Shown: positions 7,534 through 16,523, numbered from the stretch's first letter. The stretch is 64,000 bases of DNA from Acidimicrobiales bacterium (GCA_034521975.1 JAXHLR010000002.1:266001-330000), one strand, 5' to 3'. A program made the numbers and translations. The notes: a model not told the origin generated them from the sequence alone.

Positions 7534-10116
7534 ATGAGAGCCACCGAGCTTCGTCGCGCCTACACCGACTTCTTCACCGCTCGCGACCACACCGCGGTGC
7601 CGTCGTCGAGTCTCATCCCCACCCACCCCAGCGCGCCCATGTTCACCAACTCGGGCATGATGCAGTTCGTGCCGTACTTCCTCGGCGAGGAACCGGTGCC
7701 CTTCTCGCCCAAGCGTGCGGTGTCGGTGCAGAAGTGCGTGCGTGCGGGCGGCAAGCACAACGATCTCGACGCCATCGGTCGCTCGTTGCGGCACCTCAGC
7801 TTCTTCGAGATGCTGGGCAACTTCAGCTTCGGTGACTACTTCAAAGCCGACGCCATCGTCTGGGCCCACGAGTTCGTGACCGAGGTGCTCGGCATCGATC
7901 CCGGCCAGATGTGGATCACCGTCCACGTCGACGACGACGAGGCCGAAGAGCTCTGGGTCGACGCTGCCGGGTTCCCCCACGAGCGCATCCAGCGCCTCGA
8001 CAAGGACAACTTCTGGGAGATGGGCGACACCGGTCCCTGCGGTCCCAGCTCCGAGATGTTCTTCGACTCCGGGCCCGAGTGGGGCCCCGACGGCGGTCCG
8101 GCGAACCCGGCCGCCGAGCAGCGCTTCGTCGAGTTCTGGAACCTGGTGTTCCCCCAGTACTTCCGCCAGCCCGACGCCAGCCTCACCGACCTCGAGGCCA
8201 CGGGCATCGACACCGGCGCCGGACTCGAACGGATCCTGGGCGTGATCGACGGCTCGCCCAGCCTCTATGTCGCCGATTCGCTCAGCGCGCTCATCGACGA
8301 GGCCCAAGGGGTCACCGGCACCCGACTCGGCTCGAGCGATCTCGGCGACATCGGCCTGCGCCTGCTCGCCGACCACACCCGCACGATGTCGTTCCTCATC
8401 GCCGACGGCATCGTCCCCTCCAACGAGGACCGCGGCTACGTGCTGCGGCGCATCATCCGCCGGGCCATCCGCTTCGCCTACCTGCTGGGGGTCGAGCGAC
8501 CGGTCTGTCCACCGCTGGTCGAGCGCTGCATCGACATCATGGGCGACGACTACCCCGAGCTCGTCGACGGCCGCGACCTGGTGCTCGGAATCGTCAGCCG
8601 CGAGGAGGACCGGTTCCGCCAGACGCTGCGCACCGGCTCGCAAACCCTCGACACCGCGCTCGACGAGCTCCCCGAGGGCGGCGAGCTTCCGGGCGCGGTG
8701 GCCTTCCAGCTCCACGACACCTACGGCTTCCCCCTCGAGGTCACCCAGGAGGTGGCCGAACTGAAGGGGTTCACCGTCGACCAGGCAGGGTTCGACGCAG
8801 CCATGGCCGAGCAGCGGAACCGGGCCAAGGCCGCCCGCAAGGGCGGGGGAGTAGCCGCAGGGGAAGAGGCCGCGGAGCACCAGCGCCTCCTCAACGAGCA
8901 CGGGCCCACCACCTTCACCGGCCGCGACGAGGTCGAATCCGCCGCGACCGTCATCGCCAGGATCGGCGACGAGCTCGTGCTCGATCGGACCCCCTTCTAC
9001 GCCGAGTCGGGTGGTCAGGTGGGCGACACGGGTCGGATCACCTCACCCACCGGCACCGCCGAGGTGCTCGACACCACCTACGCCCTGCCCGGCTTGCCCC
9101 GCCACCACGTCCGGATGCTCGAAGGAGACATCGAGGTCGGCCAGTCGGTCACCGCCACCATCGACGCCGAGCGACGGGCCAGGATCAAGCGCAACCACAC
9201 CGGCACCCACATCCTGCACTGGGCCCTTCGCGAGGTCCTCGGCGACCACGTCAAGCAGCAGGGGTCGCTGGTCGCTCCCGACCGCCTGCGCTTCGACTTC
9301 AGCCACTTCGACGCCCTCACCCCCGAACAGATCACCGCCATCGAAGACCTCGCCAACGTCGAGATCCTCGGCAACGCCCCCGTTCGCCACTTCGAGACCT
9401 CCAAGGCCGAAGCCGAACGGCTCGGTGCCATCGCGTTCTTCGGTGAGAAGTACGGCGACACCGTCCGGGTCCTCGAAGCCGGCGAGCACTCCATCGAGCT
9501 GTGCGGCGGCACCCACGTGCACGCCTTGGGCGACATCGGCCCGATCAAGATCATCAGCGAGAGCTCCATCGGCTCCAACATCCGCCGCATCGAAGCGATC
9601 ACCGGTACCGGGCCGATCGAGCGACTGCGTCACGAGGAGCAGCTGCTCGACCAGGCCTCCGACCTGGTCGGCACCGGCCCCGACGAGGTGGTCGAGGGGA
9701 TCGAGAAGCGGTTGGGCGAGCTCAAGGATCTCCGTGACGAGGTCAAGGCCCTGCGCCGCCAGGTGGCCCGGGGAGAGGCCAGCACGCTGGCCGCCGATGC
9801 CGTCGACGGCGTGGTGGTGGTTCGGCGCGACGACCTCAGCCGCGACGAGCTGCGCGACCTTGCCGTCGCCATCCGCGAGCAGCCCGAGGTCCGCGGGGCG
9901 ATCCTCGGCAGCGCGCCCGAATCGGGTGGCGTCGCCATCGTTGCCGCAGTTGCCCCCGACAGCGGCCTGCACGCCTCCGAGCTGATCGGCCCTGCCGCCA
10001 AGATGGTCGGCGGTGGCACGGGCAAGAACGCCGAGCTGGCGGTGGCCGGTGGGCGCGACCCCGACCGGCTCGATGAGGCACTCGATCTGGTCCGCGAGTC
10101 GGTCAACGGGGCATGA
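7534..10116 (+). CDS. alaS: Alanyl-tRNA synthetase
   Basis: This class II synthetase charges tRNA-Ala and edits mischarged Ser and Gly. The 860 residues include the N-terminal catalytic core (PMFTNSGMMQFVPYF, VQKCVRAGGKHNDLD), the tRNA-recognition domain, the editing domain with zinc motif NHTGTHILH near residue 553 and CGGTHVHALGDIG near 656, and a C-Ala domain ending with a DHHA1-like segment (GPAAKMVGGGTGKNAELAVAGG). A TAGGCT at 7519-7524 lies nine bases upstream of the ATG, so it may have its own promoter. Its stop overlaps the ruvX ATG (ATGA). Confidence 0.96.
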   Translation: MRATELRRAYTDFFTARDHTAVPSSSLIPTHPSAPMFTNSGMMQFVPYFLGEEPVPFSPKRAVSVQKCVRAGGKHNDLDAIGRSLRHLSFFEMLGNFSFGDYFKADAIVWAHEFVTEVLGIDPGQMWITVHVDDDEAEELWVDAAGFPHERIQRLDKDNFWEMGDTGPCGPSSEMFFDSGPEWGPDGGPANPAAEQRFVEFWNLVFPQYFRQPDASLTDLEATGIDTGAGLERILGVIDGSPSLYVADSLSALIDEAQGVTGTRLGSSDLGDIGLRLLADHTRTMSFLIADGIVPSNEDRGYVLRRIIRRAIRFAYLLGVERPVCPPLVERCIDIMGDDYPELVDGRDLVLGIVSREEDRFRQTLRTGSQTLDTALDELPEGGELPGAVAFQLHDTYGFPLEVTQEVAELKGFTVDQAGFDAAMAEQRNRAKAARKGGGVAAGEEAAEHQRLLNEHGPTTFTGRDEVESAATVIARIGDELVLDRTPFYAESGGQVGDTGRITSPTGTAEVLDTTYALPGLPRHHVRMLEGDIEVGQSVTATIDAERRARIKRNHTGTHILHWALREVLGDHVKQQGSLVAPDRLRFDFSHFDALTPEQITAIEDLANVEILGNAPVRHFETSKAEAERLGAIAFFGEKYGDTVRVLEAGEHSIELCGGTHVHALGDIGPIKIISESSIGSNIRRIEAITGTGPIERLRHEEQLLDQASDLVGTGPDEVVEGIEKRLGELKDLRDEVKALRRQVARGEASTLAADAVDGVVVVRRDDLSRDELRDLAVAIREQPEVRGAILGSAPESGGVAIVAAVAPDSGLHASELIGPAAKMVGGGTGKNAELAVAGGRDPDRLDEALDLVRESVNGA

Positions 10117-10544
10117 GCCGAGCCCTCGGCATCGACCTGGGCACCAAGCGGATCGGCGTCGCGGTCAGTTCGGGAACCCTGGCCACCCCCTACGAGGTGG
10201 TCGTTCGCTCGGGTGACCGCTCCCGCGACCATGCTCGGATCGCCGAACTGGCCGTCGAGACCGGTGCCGAGGTCGTGGTGGTGGGGATGCCGCTCTCGCT
10301 GGACGGAACGATGGGTCCGGCCGCACGAGCGGCTGAAGCCGAGATCGCCGAACTGGCCGACACCCTCGAGGTCCCCGTCGCGGCCTACGATGAGCGCTTG
10401 ACCACCGTGACCGCCGACCGGCAGCTCATGGGCCAGAACCTCGGCGCCGGTGCCCGCCGCCAGGTCGTCGACAAGGTCGCGGCATCGGTGATGCTGCAGG
10501 CCTGGCTCGATGCCGGTCCCCCCTCCGAGGGCGACCGACCGTGA
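10113..10544 (+). CDS. ruvX: RuvX/YqgF, putative pre-16S rRNA nuclease
   Basis: This 143-residue RNase H-like protein starts ALGIDLGTKRIGVAVS, the first acidic motif, and carries VVVGMPLSLDG and YDERLTT, which contains the second catalytic acidic residue. Family members are linked to maturation of the 5' end of 16S rRNA. It overlaps alaS upstream and the mltG GTG downstream, each by four bases. The alaS-ruvX-mltG order is common in Gram-positive bacteria. Confidence 0.92.
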   Translation: MSRALGIDLGTKRIGVAVSSGTLATPYEVVVRSGDRSRDHARIAELAVETGAEVVVVGMPLSLDGTMGPAARAAEAEIAELADTLEVPVAAYDERLTTVTADRQLMGQNLGAGARRQVVDKVAASVMLQAWLDAGPPSEGDRP

Positions 10545-11800
10545 CCGATCCCCGCCTGTTCGACCAGGACACCGCCACCGAAGTCCGCGACACCCCGGGG
10601 TCAGGGGACGAGCCCCACGGCGAGCGTCCGCCGGTCGGGGCGAGCCGTCCTCCCGATGCCTATCCGCCGCCCGACGAACCCGCAGTCCACCCCGGTGCCG
10701 GATCGGGCCCACCGCTCGATGCCCGCGAGTACGTGCGGGTCGGTCAACCTCCTGGCCCCATCCGCAAGGTGTTGTTCACCACGCTCGGCGTGCTGATCGT
10801 CCTCGGTGTCCTGGTCGGCAGCGCCGGCCTGTGGATCCAACGCCAGATCAACCCCACAGGCGGCCCCGGCGATGCGCTGAGCATCACGATCCCCAGCGGG
10901 TCCACCGTCGACGACATCGCCAGCCAGCTTGCCGAGGAAGGTGTGGTCTCGAACCCCACGGTGTTCCGCTACTACCTCCGCTGGAAGCGGATCGACTCCT
11001 TCCAGGCCGGCGAGTACACGCTGGTGGAGAACTCCGCGTTCGGCGATGTCATCGACACGCTGGCCGCCGGTCCGGCACCCCCGGAGACCGACCGCTTCAC
11101 CGTCCCCGAGGGGCTCACCCTCGACGAGATCACCGAGCTGCTCGACGAGGACGTCCCGGGATTCGACGCCGACGAGGTGTCGGGTGCCCTCATCCGGATG
11201 GAGAGCCCGTGGCGACCGGGCAACATCGACAGCTGGGAGGGACTCCTCTTCCCCGACACCTACGAGTACAACACCGACGACAACACCCAAGAGATCCTCC
11301 AGCGCATGAAGGATCAGTTCGACCAGGTGGCTCGATCCGTCGGGTTGGACCCCTGGATGAACATCGATCCCGCCACTCTCGCCAACACCGGTCTCACGGC
11401 CTACGACCACATCATCATCGCCTCGATGATCGAGGAGGAGGCCCGCCTCTCCGAGGAGCACGCGATGATGTCCCGGGTGATCCACAACCGCTTGGCGCTG
11501 GGCATGAACCTCGGCATCGACGCCACGGTGCTCTATGCGCGGGGACCCGAGCGCGACGGCCCGCTCACCGATGCCGACCTCGCCATCGACTCGCCCTACA
11601 ACACCCGTCTCAACCCCGGGTTGCCGCCGACGCCGATCGCCGCCCCCAGCCGCAGCGCGCTCGACGCCGCGCTGCACCCGGCCGAGGGGCCATGGCTCTA
11701 CTACGTGCTGGCGGGCGAGGACGGCAGTCACTTCTTCACCGACGACTACGACGAGTTCCTGCGGGTCCGCGACGAGTCGCGGGCCGCCGGCCTCTTCTGA
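10541..11800 (+). CDS. mltG: Endolytic murein transglycosylase MltG (YceG-like)
   Basis: This 419-residue membrane protein cuts nascent peptidoglycan strands. Residues 1-75 form a Pro/Asp-rich cytoplasmic tail. One membrane helix follows (VLFTTLGVLIVLGVLVG, about 76-97), then a LysM-like segment (ITIPSGSTVDDIASQL) and the YceG domain. IASMIEEEARLSEEH near residue 293 holds the expected catalytic Glu, and SPYNTRLNPGLPPTPIAAPS is the conserved C-terminal signature. The GTG at 10541 overlaps the ruvX stop. The long acidic cytoplasmic tail is typical of actinobacterial forms and may recruit division or elongation partners. Confidence 0.93.
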   Translation: MTDPRLFDQDTATEVRDTPGSGDEPHGERPPVGASRPPDAYPPPDEPAVHPGAGSGPPLDAREYVRVGQPPGPIRKVLFTTLGVLIVLGVLVGSAGLWIQRQINPTGGPGDALSITIPSGSTVDDIASQLAEEGVVSNPTVFRYYLRWKRIDSFQAGEYTLVENSAFGDVIDTLAAGPAPPETDRFTVPEGLTLDEITELLDEDVPGFDADEVSGALIRMESPWRPGNIDSWEGLLFPDTYEYNTDDNTQEILQRMKDQFDQVARSVGLDPWMNIDPATLANTGLTAYDHIIIASMIEEEARLSEEHAMMSRVIHNRLALGMNLGIDATVLYARGPERDGPLTDADLAIDSPYNTRLNPGLPPTPIAAPSRSALDAALHPAEGPWLYYVLAGEDGSHFFTDDYDEFLRVRDESRAAGLF

Positions 11801-11808
11801 GGGGGGCC

Positions 11809-12651
11809 ATGGGCAGCCCGCGCCGGATCGGCGCCACCACCCAGCTCGCCGCGGTCATCGGGCACCCGGTGCGACACTCGCTGTCCCCTGTGCTGCACAA
11901 CGCTGCCTTTGATGCGCTCGGGCTCGACTGGGTCTATCTCGCCCTCGAGGTCGCACCCGACCGGGGTGAGGCCGCGGTGCGGGCTGTCGCTGCGCTCGGC
12001 CTCCGTGGCCTGTCGGTCACGATGCCCCACAAGGATGCCGCCGCAGCCGCGGTCGACGAGCTGTCACCGGTGGCGGCAACGCTGGGTGCGGTGAACTGCG
12101 TCGTCAACCGTGACGGCGTGCTCGTGGGCGAGAACACCGACGGCGACGGGTTGGTCGCCTCCCTGCGCACCGATCACGGGATCGACCCCCACGGCATGCG
12201 ATGCGTGGTGATCGGAGCCGGGGGAGCGGCGCGCTCGGTGATCCTGGCTCTGGCCGAAGCCGGAGCCAGCGAGGTCGGGGTGGTCAACCGGACCCACGCG
12301 CGGGGCCTCCAGGCCGCGGCGCTGGCCGGCGGGGCGGGCAGGGTCGTCGCCGCCGATGCCGTCGCCGCCGCCGACCTCGTCGTCAACGCCACGCCCATCG
12401 GTATGGTGTCGGGGTCGCCCGAGGCGCCCGCGATCCCCCTCGACCCCACCTTGCTCGGTCCGGGTCAGGTGGTGGCCGACCTGGTCGTCCACCCGCTCCG
12501 GACCCGCCTGCTCGACGAGGCCGAACGACGGGGAGCGATGGCGGTCCCAGGGTTGGGGATGTTGGTGCACCAGGCCGGCCTCGCGTTCAGCCTCTGGACG
12601 GGCCATCCGGCACCGATCGAGGCCATGTGGCAGGCTGTGAAGCCTGGTTGA
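11809..12651 (+). CDS. aroE: Shikimate dehydrogenase (NADP+)
   Basis: The 280-residue enzyme reduces 3-dehydroshikimate to shikimate. The substrate motif HPVRHSLSPVLHNAAF is at the N-terminus, the catalytic Lys is in TMPHKDAA (about K74), the catalytic Asp is in GENTDGDGL (about D111), and the NADP-binding loop is GAGGAARSVI near 136. The C-terminal motif VPGLGMLVHQAGLAF is intact. ATG 11809 follows GGGGGG (11801-11806), a strong ribosome site, eight bases after mltG. It heads the scattered aro genes of this region; aroC is not among them. Confidence 0.95.
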   Translation: MGSPRRIGATTQLAAVIGHPVRHSLSPVLHNAAFDALGLDWVYLALEVAPDRGEAAVRAVAALGLRGLSVTMPHKDAAAAAVDELSPVAATLGAVNCVVNRDGVLVGENTDGDGLVASLRTDHGIDPHGMRCVVIGAGGAARSVILALAEAGASEVGVVNRTHARGLQAAALAGGAGRVVAADAVAAADLVVNATPIGMVSGSPEAPAIPLDPTLLGPGQVVADLVVHPLRTRLLDEAERRGAMAVPGLGMLVHQAGLAFSLWTGHPAPIEAMWQAVKPG

Positions 12652-12683
12652 CTGCACCAGGACGTCGAGTGGATCGACGCGAC

Positions 12684-12697
12684 TTTCGGGCGCGAAA
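12684..12697 (+). repeat. Short inverted repeat upstream of the DUF4388 gene
   Basis: TTTCG (12684-12688) and CGAAA (12693-12697) are complementary around a four-base loop. It lies in the 108-base gap between aroE and the DUF4388 gene and could be an operator half-site pair or part of a weak terminator. Confidence 0.3.
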
Positions 12698-12699
12698 CG

Positions 12700-12727
12700 T
12701 GAAGTTCTCGGGCTCACATGCCGATGA
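12700..12727 (+). promoter_or_regulatory. Possible sigma-28 (FliA/WhiG/SigD)-type promoter
   Basis: TGAAGTTC (12700-12707), twelve bases, then GCCGATGA (12720-12727) resemble the sigma-28 consensus TAAAGTTT-N11-GCCGATAA, with two and one mismatches and one extra spacer base. It would serve the DUF4388 gene that starts at 12760. No ordinary -10 element was seen in the gap. Confidence 0.35.
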
Positions 12728-12759
12728 GGAGACGAAGCAGAACGGGTACGGAGGTCCAC

Positions 12760-14067
12760 GTGGCTCTGCAAGGAACACTCGAAACGTTCGCACTGGCCGA
12801 TGTGCTCCGACTCCTCGCGTCCACCAAGAAGACGGGCGTGTTGCGCATCGACGGTGATCGTGGCAACGGCAGCCTCTCGGTGGTCGACGGTGAGCTGGTG
12901 GGGGCGTCGGCGACCGGAGCCCCGCGTGCCGAACGGCCGGGAGAGGTCCTGTTCGAGCTTCTGCGCTACGGCGATGGGTCGTTCGTCTTCGACAGCGACA
13001 TCGAGGTCACCAGCCAGGGCGAACACCAGGAGAACGTCGAAGAAGCGCTGGCCGATGCCGAGGAGCAGCTCCGGGAGTGGCGCGAGATCGAGGCGGTGGT
13101 GCCATCTCCCACCCGGCTCGTGACCTTGGACCCCGAGCGCGGCGAGGAGCAGATCACCCTGACCGCTCCACAGTGGAAGGCGGTCGTCGCCCTCGGCGAC
13201 GGCTGCACGACCGAGGTCCTCTCCGAGCGCCTTGGCATCTCCGAGCTTCCCGCCTCCCGCGTCGTTCGCGACCTGGTCGAGCTCGGCGCGGCCAGGGTCG
13301 GCGAGGAGGAGCTTCGCACCACGACCCAGCCCGAACCGCCCGCCGACGCGGGCTCCGAGCCCGACACCACATCCGAATCAGCAGCGGTCATCGACCTGGC
13401 CCCGGTGGCGCCGACCGAATCGGTCGCACCCGACGACAGTGAGGCCCCTGCCGCAGCCGCGGCGGACACCGGCATCTCCTTCGCCGACACCGAGTCGCTG
13501 ATCGCTCCGACGCCCGAGTCGTCACCGCCGCCGCCACCGCCGCCACCGCCACCTTCTGGCACCGACGGGCCGTTGCTCAGCACCGATGCCTCCGGGTCCG
13601 GTCCTTCAGCAGCCTTCGCCCCGCCGCCGACCGATGCCGCCGAGTCGAACCAGGCCGCCTTCGCCCCGCCACCACCACCCGCTGCACCCACCGCCGAGGA
13701 TCCCATCGCCGGCTGGAACGATGACCCCGACGACGACGGCCTCTCGAGCTTCCACAGCGACGAGGAGTCGGTTCCGTTGTTCGGAGCGTCCGAGGAGGCC
13801 CCCGGGCCCGATGATCCGTTCGGCCCCGACCCGTTCCAGATCCCCACGTTCGGCTCGCCCGAGGACGCCCGCGAGGCCGAAGAGGCCTCGGAGATGGCTC
13901 GCCAGCTGGCCAACCTCAGCCCCCGGGCCCAGCAAGCGGTGGCTGCCGCAGCCTCGGCCGACACCGACGAGGAGCGCGAGCAGGCCATCGCCCGGGCCCA
14001 GGACGCCTCGGGTGAACCCATCAACCGAAACCTGTTGTTGAAGTACCTCTCGTCGGTCGACGAGTAG
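12760..14067 (+). CDS. DUF4388 (PATAN) domain protein with Pro-rich linker
   Basis: The 435-residue protein begins with a DUF4388/PATAN-type domain (ALQGTLETFALADVLRLL, VLRIDGDRGNGSLSVVDGEL), seen in bacterial signalling proteins. A winged-helix-like segment (LSERLGISELPASRVVRDL) follows near residue 150. The middle is an acidic and proline-rich linker with a run of ten prolines and two copies of AAFAPPP. The C-terminus (SPRAQQAVAAAASAD onward) is alanine-rich and helical. GTG 12760 is chosen because GGAGG (12750-12754) lies five bases upstream; the ATG at 12718 has no such site. A regulatory role is inferred, perhaps related to the prepilin peptidase next door. Confidence 0.7.
   Translation: MALQGTLETFALADVLRLLASTKKTGVLRIDGDRGNGSLSVVDGELVGASATGAPRAERPGEVLFELLRYGDGSFVFDSDIEVTSQGEHQENVEEALADAEEQLREWREIEAVVPSPTRLVTLDPERGEEQITLTAPQWKAVVALGDGCTTEVLSERLGISELPASRVVRDLVELGAARVGEEELRTTTQPEPPADAGSEPDTTSESAAVIDLAPVAPTESVAPDDSEAPAAAAADTGISFADTESLIAPTPESSPPPPPPPPPPSGTDGPLLSTDASGSGPSAAFAPPPTDAAESNQAAFAPPPPPAAPTAEDPIAGWNDDPDDDGLSSFHSDEESVPLFGASEEAPGPDDPFGPDPFQIPTFGSPEDAREAEEASEMARQLANLSPRAQQAVAAAASADTDEEREQAIARAQDASGEPINRNLLLKYLSSVDE
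13525..13556 (+). repeat. Low-complexity CCG/CCA proline-codon run
   Basis: A run of proline codons (ten in a row) in the DUF4388 gene. Such runs stall ribosomes and need EF-P, whose gene lies about 4.6 kb downstream. Confidence 0.7.
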
Positions 14068-14117
14068 CCCACCAGCTGCGTCGAAACGGCCAGCTCGGGC
14101 ACGCGCGCCACAACCAC

Positions 14118-14131
14118 TAGGGTCCTCCGGC
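14118..14131 (+). promoter_or_regulatory. Candidate -10 of the prepilin peptidase gene (leaderless)
   Basis: TAGGGT at 14118-14123 is followed by eight bases and the GTG at 14132. No ribosome-binding site is present. Confidence 0.4.
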
Positions 14132-14944
14132 GTGAGCGGGATCGTCACCATCCTGGCGGCGGTGCTGGGTCTGATGATCGGTCCGGTGCTACGACGGGCG
14201 ATCGACCAGGTGCCCGGGCGCCAGCCGCTGTTCAGCCGACCGGGGCACGAGTTGGTGCCGATCCGATCCTGGCTCGATGCCGAACCGGCAGGGACGGCCG
14301 TGCTGGTCGGGTCTCCTGACGACCGTGACGACGGCACCGCCGAGATCGCGATGCGCCGGTGGCGGGCGCCGGCGGTCGATCTCGGGACGGCGGTGGTGCT
14401 CGCCGTGCTCGCCCACCGAATCGGCTGGACCCCGGCGTTGCCCGCGTTCCTCGTGTTCGGCGCTGCCCTCGTGGTGGCCACGGTCATCGACATCGACCAC
14501 TACCGGATCCCCGATCGCGTCGTCTTCCCGGCGTTGGCGGTCACGGTTCCCGTGCTCGGGGCGGCCGCGCTGATCGACAGCGTTACGGGAGCCTTCGTCG
14601 CCGCCGTGGTTGGAGCGGTGGCCTACTTCGCGTTCTTGTTCGTGTTCTTCTTCGTCTGGCCGCGGGGGATGGGCTTCGGCGACGTGAAGCTGGCGCTGAT
14701 TCTCGGTCTGCACCTCGGCTGGGCGGGGTCGCTCGTCACCATCGACGGCCAACCGGTCCATCGAGGCATCGAATGGGGGCTGCAGCTGGTCCTGATGGGC
14801 GCGCTGGCGGGCAGCCTGCTCGGCGCAGCGATCGGTCTGGCCGTGCTCATGGTGCTCGGCCGAAAGGGGGCGTTCCCGTTCGGACCTGCCCTGTGTCTCG
14901 GTGCGTTGCTGGCCGTGGTGTTCAGCGGCCAGGTCCTGAACTGA
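14132..14944 (+). CDS. Type IV prepilin peptidase (A24 family)
   Basis: This 270-residue multi-pass membrane aspartyl protease carries both family motifs: IDIDHYRIPDR near residue 115 and GMGFGDVKLAL near 182, each with a catalytic Asp. About seven membrane segments are visible. The N-terminal part (LGLMIGPVLRRAIDQVPG) resembles the start of the A24_N methyltransferase region but lacks its usual CxxC pairs, so N-methylation is doubtful. Family members cleave prepilins or pseudopilins at the inner membrane face. In other actinobacteria such a gene lies next to aroC/aroK as here; no pilin genes are in the window. Confidence 0.85.
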   Translation: MSGIVTILAAVLGLMIGPVLRRAIDQVPGRQPLFSRPGHELVPIRSWLDAEPAGTAVLVGSPDDRDDGTAEIAMRRWRAPAVDLGTAVVLAVLAHRIGWTPALPAFLVFGAALVVATVIDIDHYRIPDRVVFPALAVTVPVLGAAALIDSVTGAFVAAVVGAVAYFAFLFVFFFVWPRGMGFGDVKLALILGLHLGWAGSLVTIDGQPVHRGIEWGLQLVLMGALAGSLLGAAIGLAVLMVLGRKGAFPFGPALCLGALLAVVFSGQVLN

Positions 14945-14969
14945 AGCTCCCGAGTGCCAGGGGCATGGG

Positions 14970-14982
14970 TAAGGTTCCAGCG
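14970..14982 (+). promoter_or_regulatory. Candidate -10 of aroK (leaderless)
   Basis: TAAGGT at 14970-14975 followed by seven bases leads to ATG 14983. It supports that start over an ATG at 14965. Confidence 0.4.
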
Positions 14983-15516
14983 ATGGCGAGCACTTCGATC
15001 TCGGGCCACCTGGCACTCGTGGGGCTGATGGGCACCGGAAAGTCCTCGGTCGGCCGGATCCTGGCCGAGCGCATGGGTCGCGAGCTGATCGACACCGACG
15101 ATCTGGTCCAAGGCGTCACCGGCCGCTCGATCGGCGAGCTGTTCGCCGGCGAGGGTGAGGCGGCGTTCCGTCGCTACGAGCTGGACTCGCTCCACCGCTC
15201 GCTGACCCGGACCGAGCCCGTGGTCGTAGCGACCGGGGGAGGGGTGGTGCTCACGCCCGATGCCCGTCTGGCCCTCGGACGCGACGCCACGGTGGTGTGG
15301 CTGAGGGCCGATCCCGGGATGCTCGCTCAGCGCCTCGACGGCGATCGGCGCCGTCCGCTCCTCTCGGGCCACGATCCACTGGCGACGCTCCGTGACCTGC
15401 ACGACCACCGGGCACCGCTGTACGCGGAGGTGGCCGACGTCGTCGTCGACATCGGGCACCGCAGCGCCGACGAGGTGGCCGACGAGGTGCTGGGCGTGCT
15501 GGGCTGGCAGCCATGA
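14983..15516 (+). CDS. aroK: Shikimate kinase
   Basis: The 177-residue kinase phosphorylates shikimate at the 3-hydroxyl using ATP. The P-loop GLMGTGKSSVG is at about residues 14-24, the shikimate-binding Asp pair is in IDTDDLV, VVATGGGVVL lies near 81, and the lid Arg is in DRRRPLL. The ATG at 14983 is preferred because homology starts there and TAAGGT lies seven bases upstream. Its stop overlaps the aroB ATG (ATGA), giving a coupled aroK-aroB-aroQ unit. Confidence 0.95.
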   Translation: MASTSISGHLALVGLMGTGKSSVGRILAERMGRELIDTDDLVQGVTGRSIGELFAGEGEAAFRRYELDSLHRSLTRTEPVVVATGGGVVLTPDARLALGRDATVVWLRADPGMLAQRLDGDRRRPLLSGHDPLATLRDLHDHRAPLYAEVADVVVDIGHRSADEVADEVLGVLGWQP

Positions 15517-16523
15517 TCACCGTCCCCATCCGCCTCGCCGACCGCTCCTATGACGTGGTCGTCGGCCGCGGTGCGCGCAGCGATCTGCCATCGCTCATAC
15601 CGCCGTCGGCGCGCCGAGCGGCGATCGTCACCCAGGACCACCTCGACATCGTGGTCGACCCCGGCATCGAGCACCGGCGATTCACCATCGGCGACGGCGA
15701 GGCGGCCAAGGATCTGCACACGGTCGAGTCGCTGTGCAGCCAGTTCGCCGCATGGGGGCTCACCCGCACCGATGTCGTGGTCGCGGTCGGTGGTGGGCTC
15801 GTGACCGACGTTGCCGGGTTCGCCGCTGCGGTCTATCACCGGGGCATCGCCGTGGTGCACGTCGCCACCACGCTGTTGGGCCAGATCGATGCCGCCATCG
15901 GGGGCAAGACCGGGGTCAACCTGCCCGAGGGCAAGAACCTCGTCGGTGCCTTCTGGCAGCCATCGGGGGTCATCTGCGACACCGAGCTGCTCGACACGCT
16001 GCCACCTCGCGAGCTGCGCAGCGGGCTCGGCGAGCTGGCCAAGTACCACTTCCTCGGCGGGGGCGATCTCGACGCCCTCGACCTCGACGAGCGGGTCGCT
16101 CGCTGTGTCGAGATCAAGGCCGACATCGTCGCGTCCGACGAGCGGGAGTCGGGGCGGCGGGCGACGCTCAACTACGGCCACACGCTCGGCCACGCGGTGG
16201 AGATCGCCACCGAGTTCGACCTCCGCCACGGTGAAGCGGTGGCCATCGGCCTGGTCTACGCGGCCGAGCTCGCCCGCCGTCTCGGGCGCATCGACGCCGA
16301 CCGCGTCGCCGAGCACCGCCGCGTGGTGGCTGCCTACGACCTGCCCCAGGACCTTCCCGGGGCGCTGGAGGACGACGAGCTCATGTACCTGCTCGCCCGC
16401 GACAAGAAGGCACTCGACGGTCTCACCTTCGTGCTCGACGGTCCCGACGGGATCGAGGTGGTCGCCGACGTCAAACCGGCGCTCGTCCGCGAGACGTTGG
16501 CCGCGATCAGGAGGTCGTCGTGA
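15513..16523 (+). CDS. aroB: 3-dehydroquinate synthase
   Basis: The 336-residue NAD- and metal-dependent enzyme converts DAHP to 3-dehydroquinate. VAVGGGLVTDVAGFAA near residue 90 binds NAD, ATTLLGQIDAAIGGKTGVN contains the phosphate and substrate Lys residues, and the metal ligands are expected in GLGELAKYHF and in the His residues of NYGHTLGHAVE and LRHGEAV. The start ATG overlaps the aroK stop and the stop overlaps the aroQ GTG, both by four bases. It is slightly shorter than most (about 350-360), with a trimmed C-terminus. Confidence 0.95.
   Translation: MITVPIRLADRSYDVVVGRGARSDLPSLIPPSARRAAIVTQDHLDIVVDPGIEHRRFTIGDGEAAKDLHTVESLCSQFAAWGLTRTDVVVAVGGGLVTDVAGFAAAVYHRGIAVVHVATTLLGQIDAAIGGKTGVNLPEGKNLVGAFWQPSGVICDTELLDTLPPRELRSGLGELAKYHFLGGGDLDALDLDERVARCVEIKADIVASDERESGRRATLNYGHTLGHAVEIATEFDLRHGEAVAIGLVYAAELARRLGRIDADRVAEHRRVVAAYDLPQDLPGALEDDELMYLLARDKKALDGLTFVLDGPDGIEVVADVKPALVRETLAAIRRSS

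Noticed and set aside
12718..12720. ATG as start of the DUF4388 protein
   Set aside because: It falls before GCCGATGA in the possible promoter, has no ribosome site and adds a basic stretch outside the domain; GTG 12760 has GGAGG at ideal distance.
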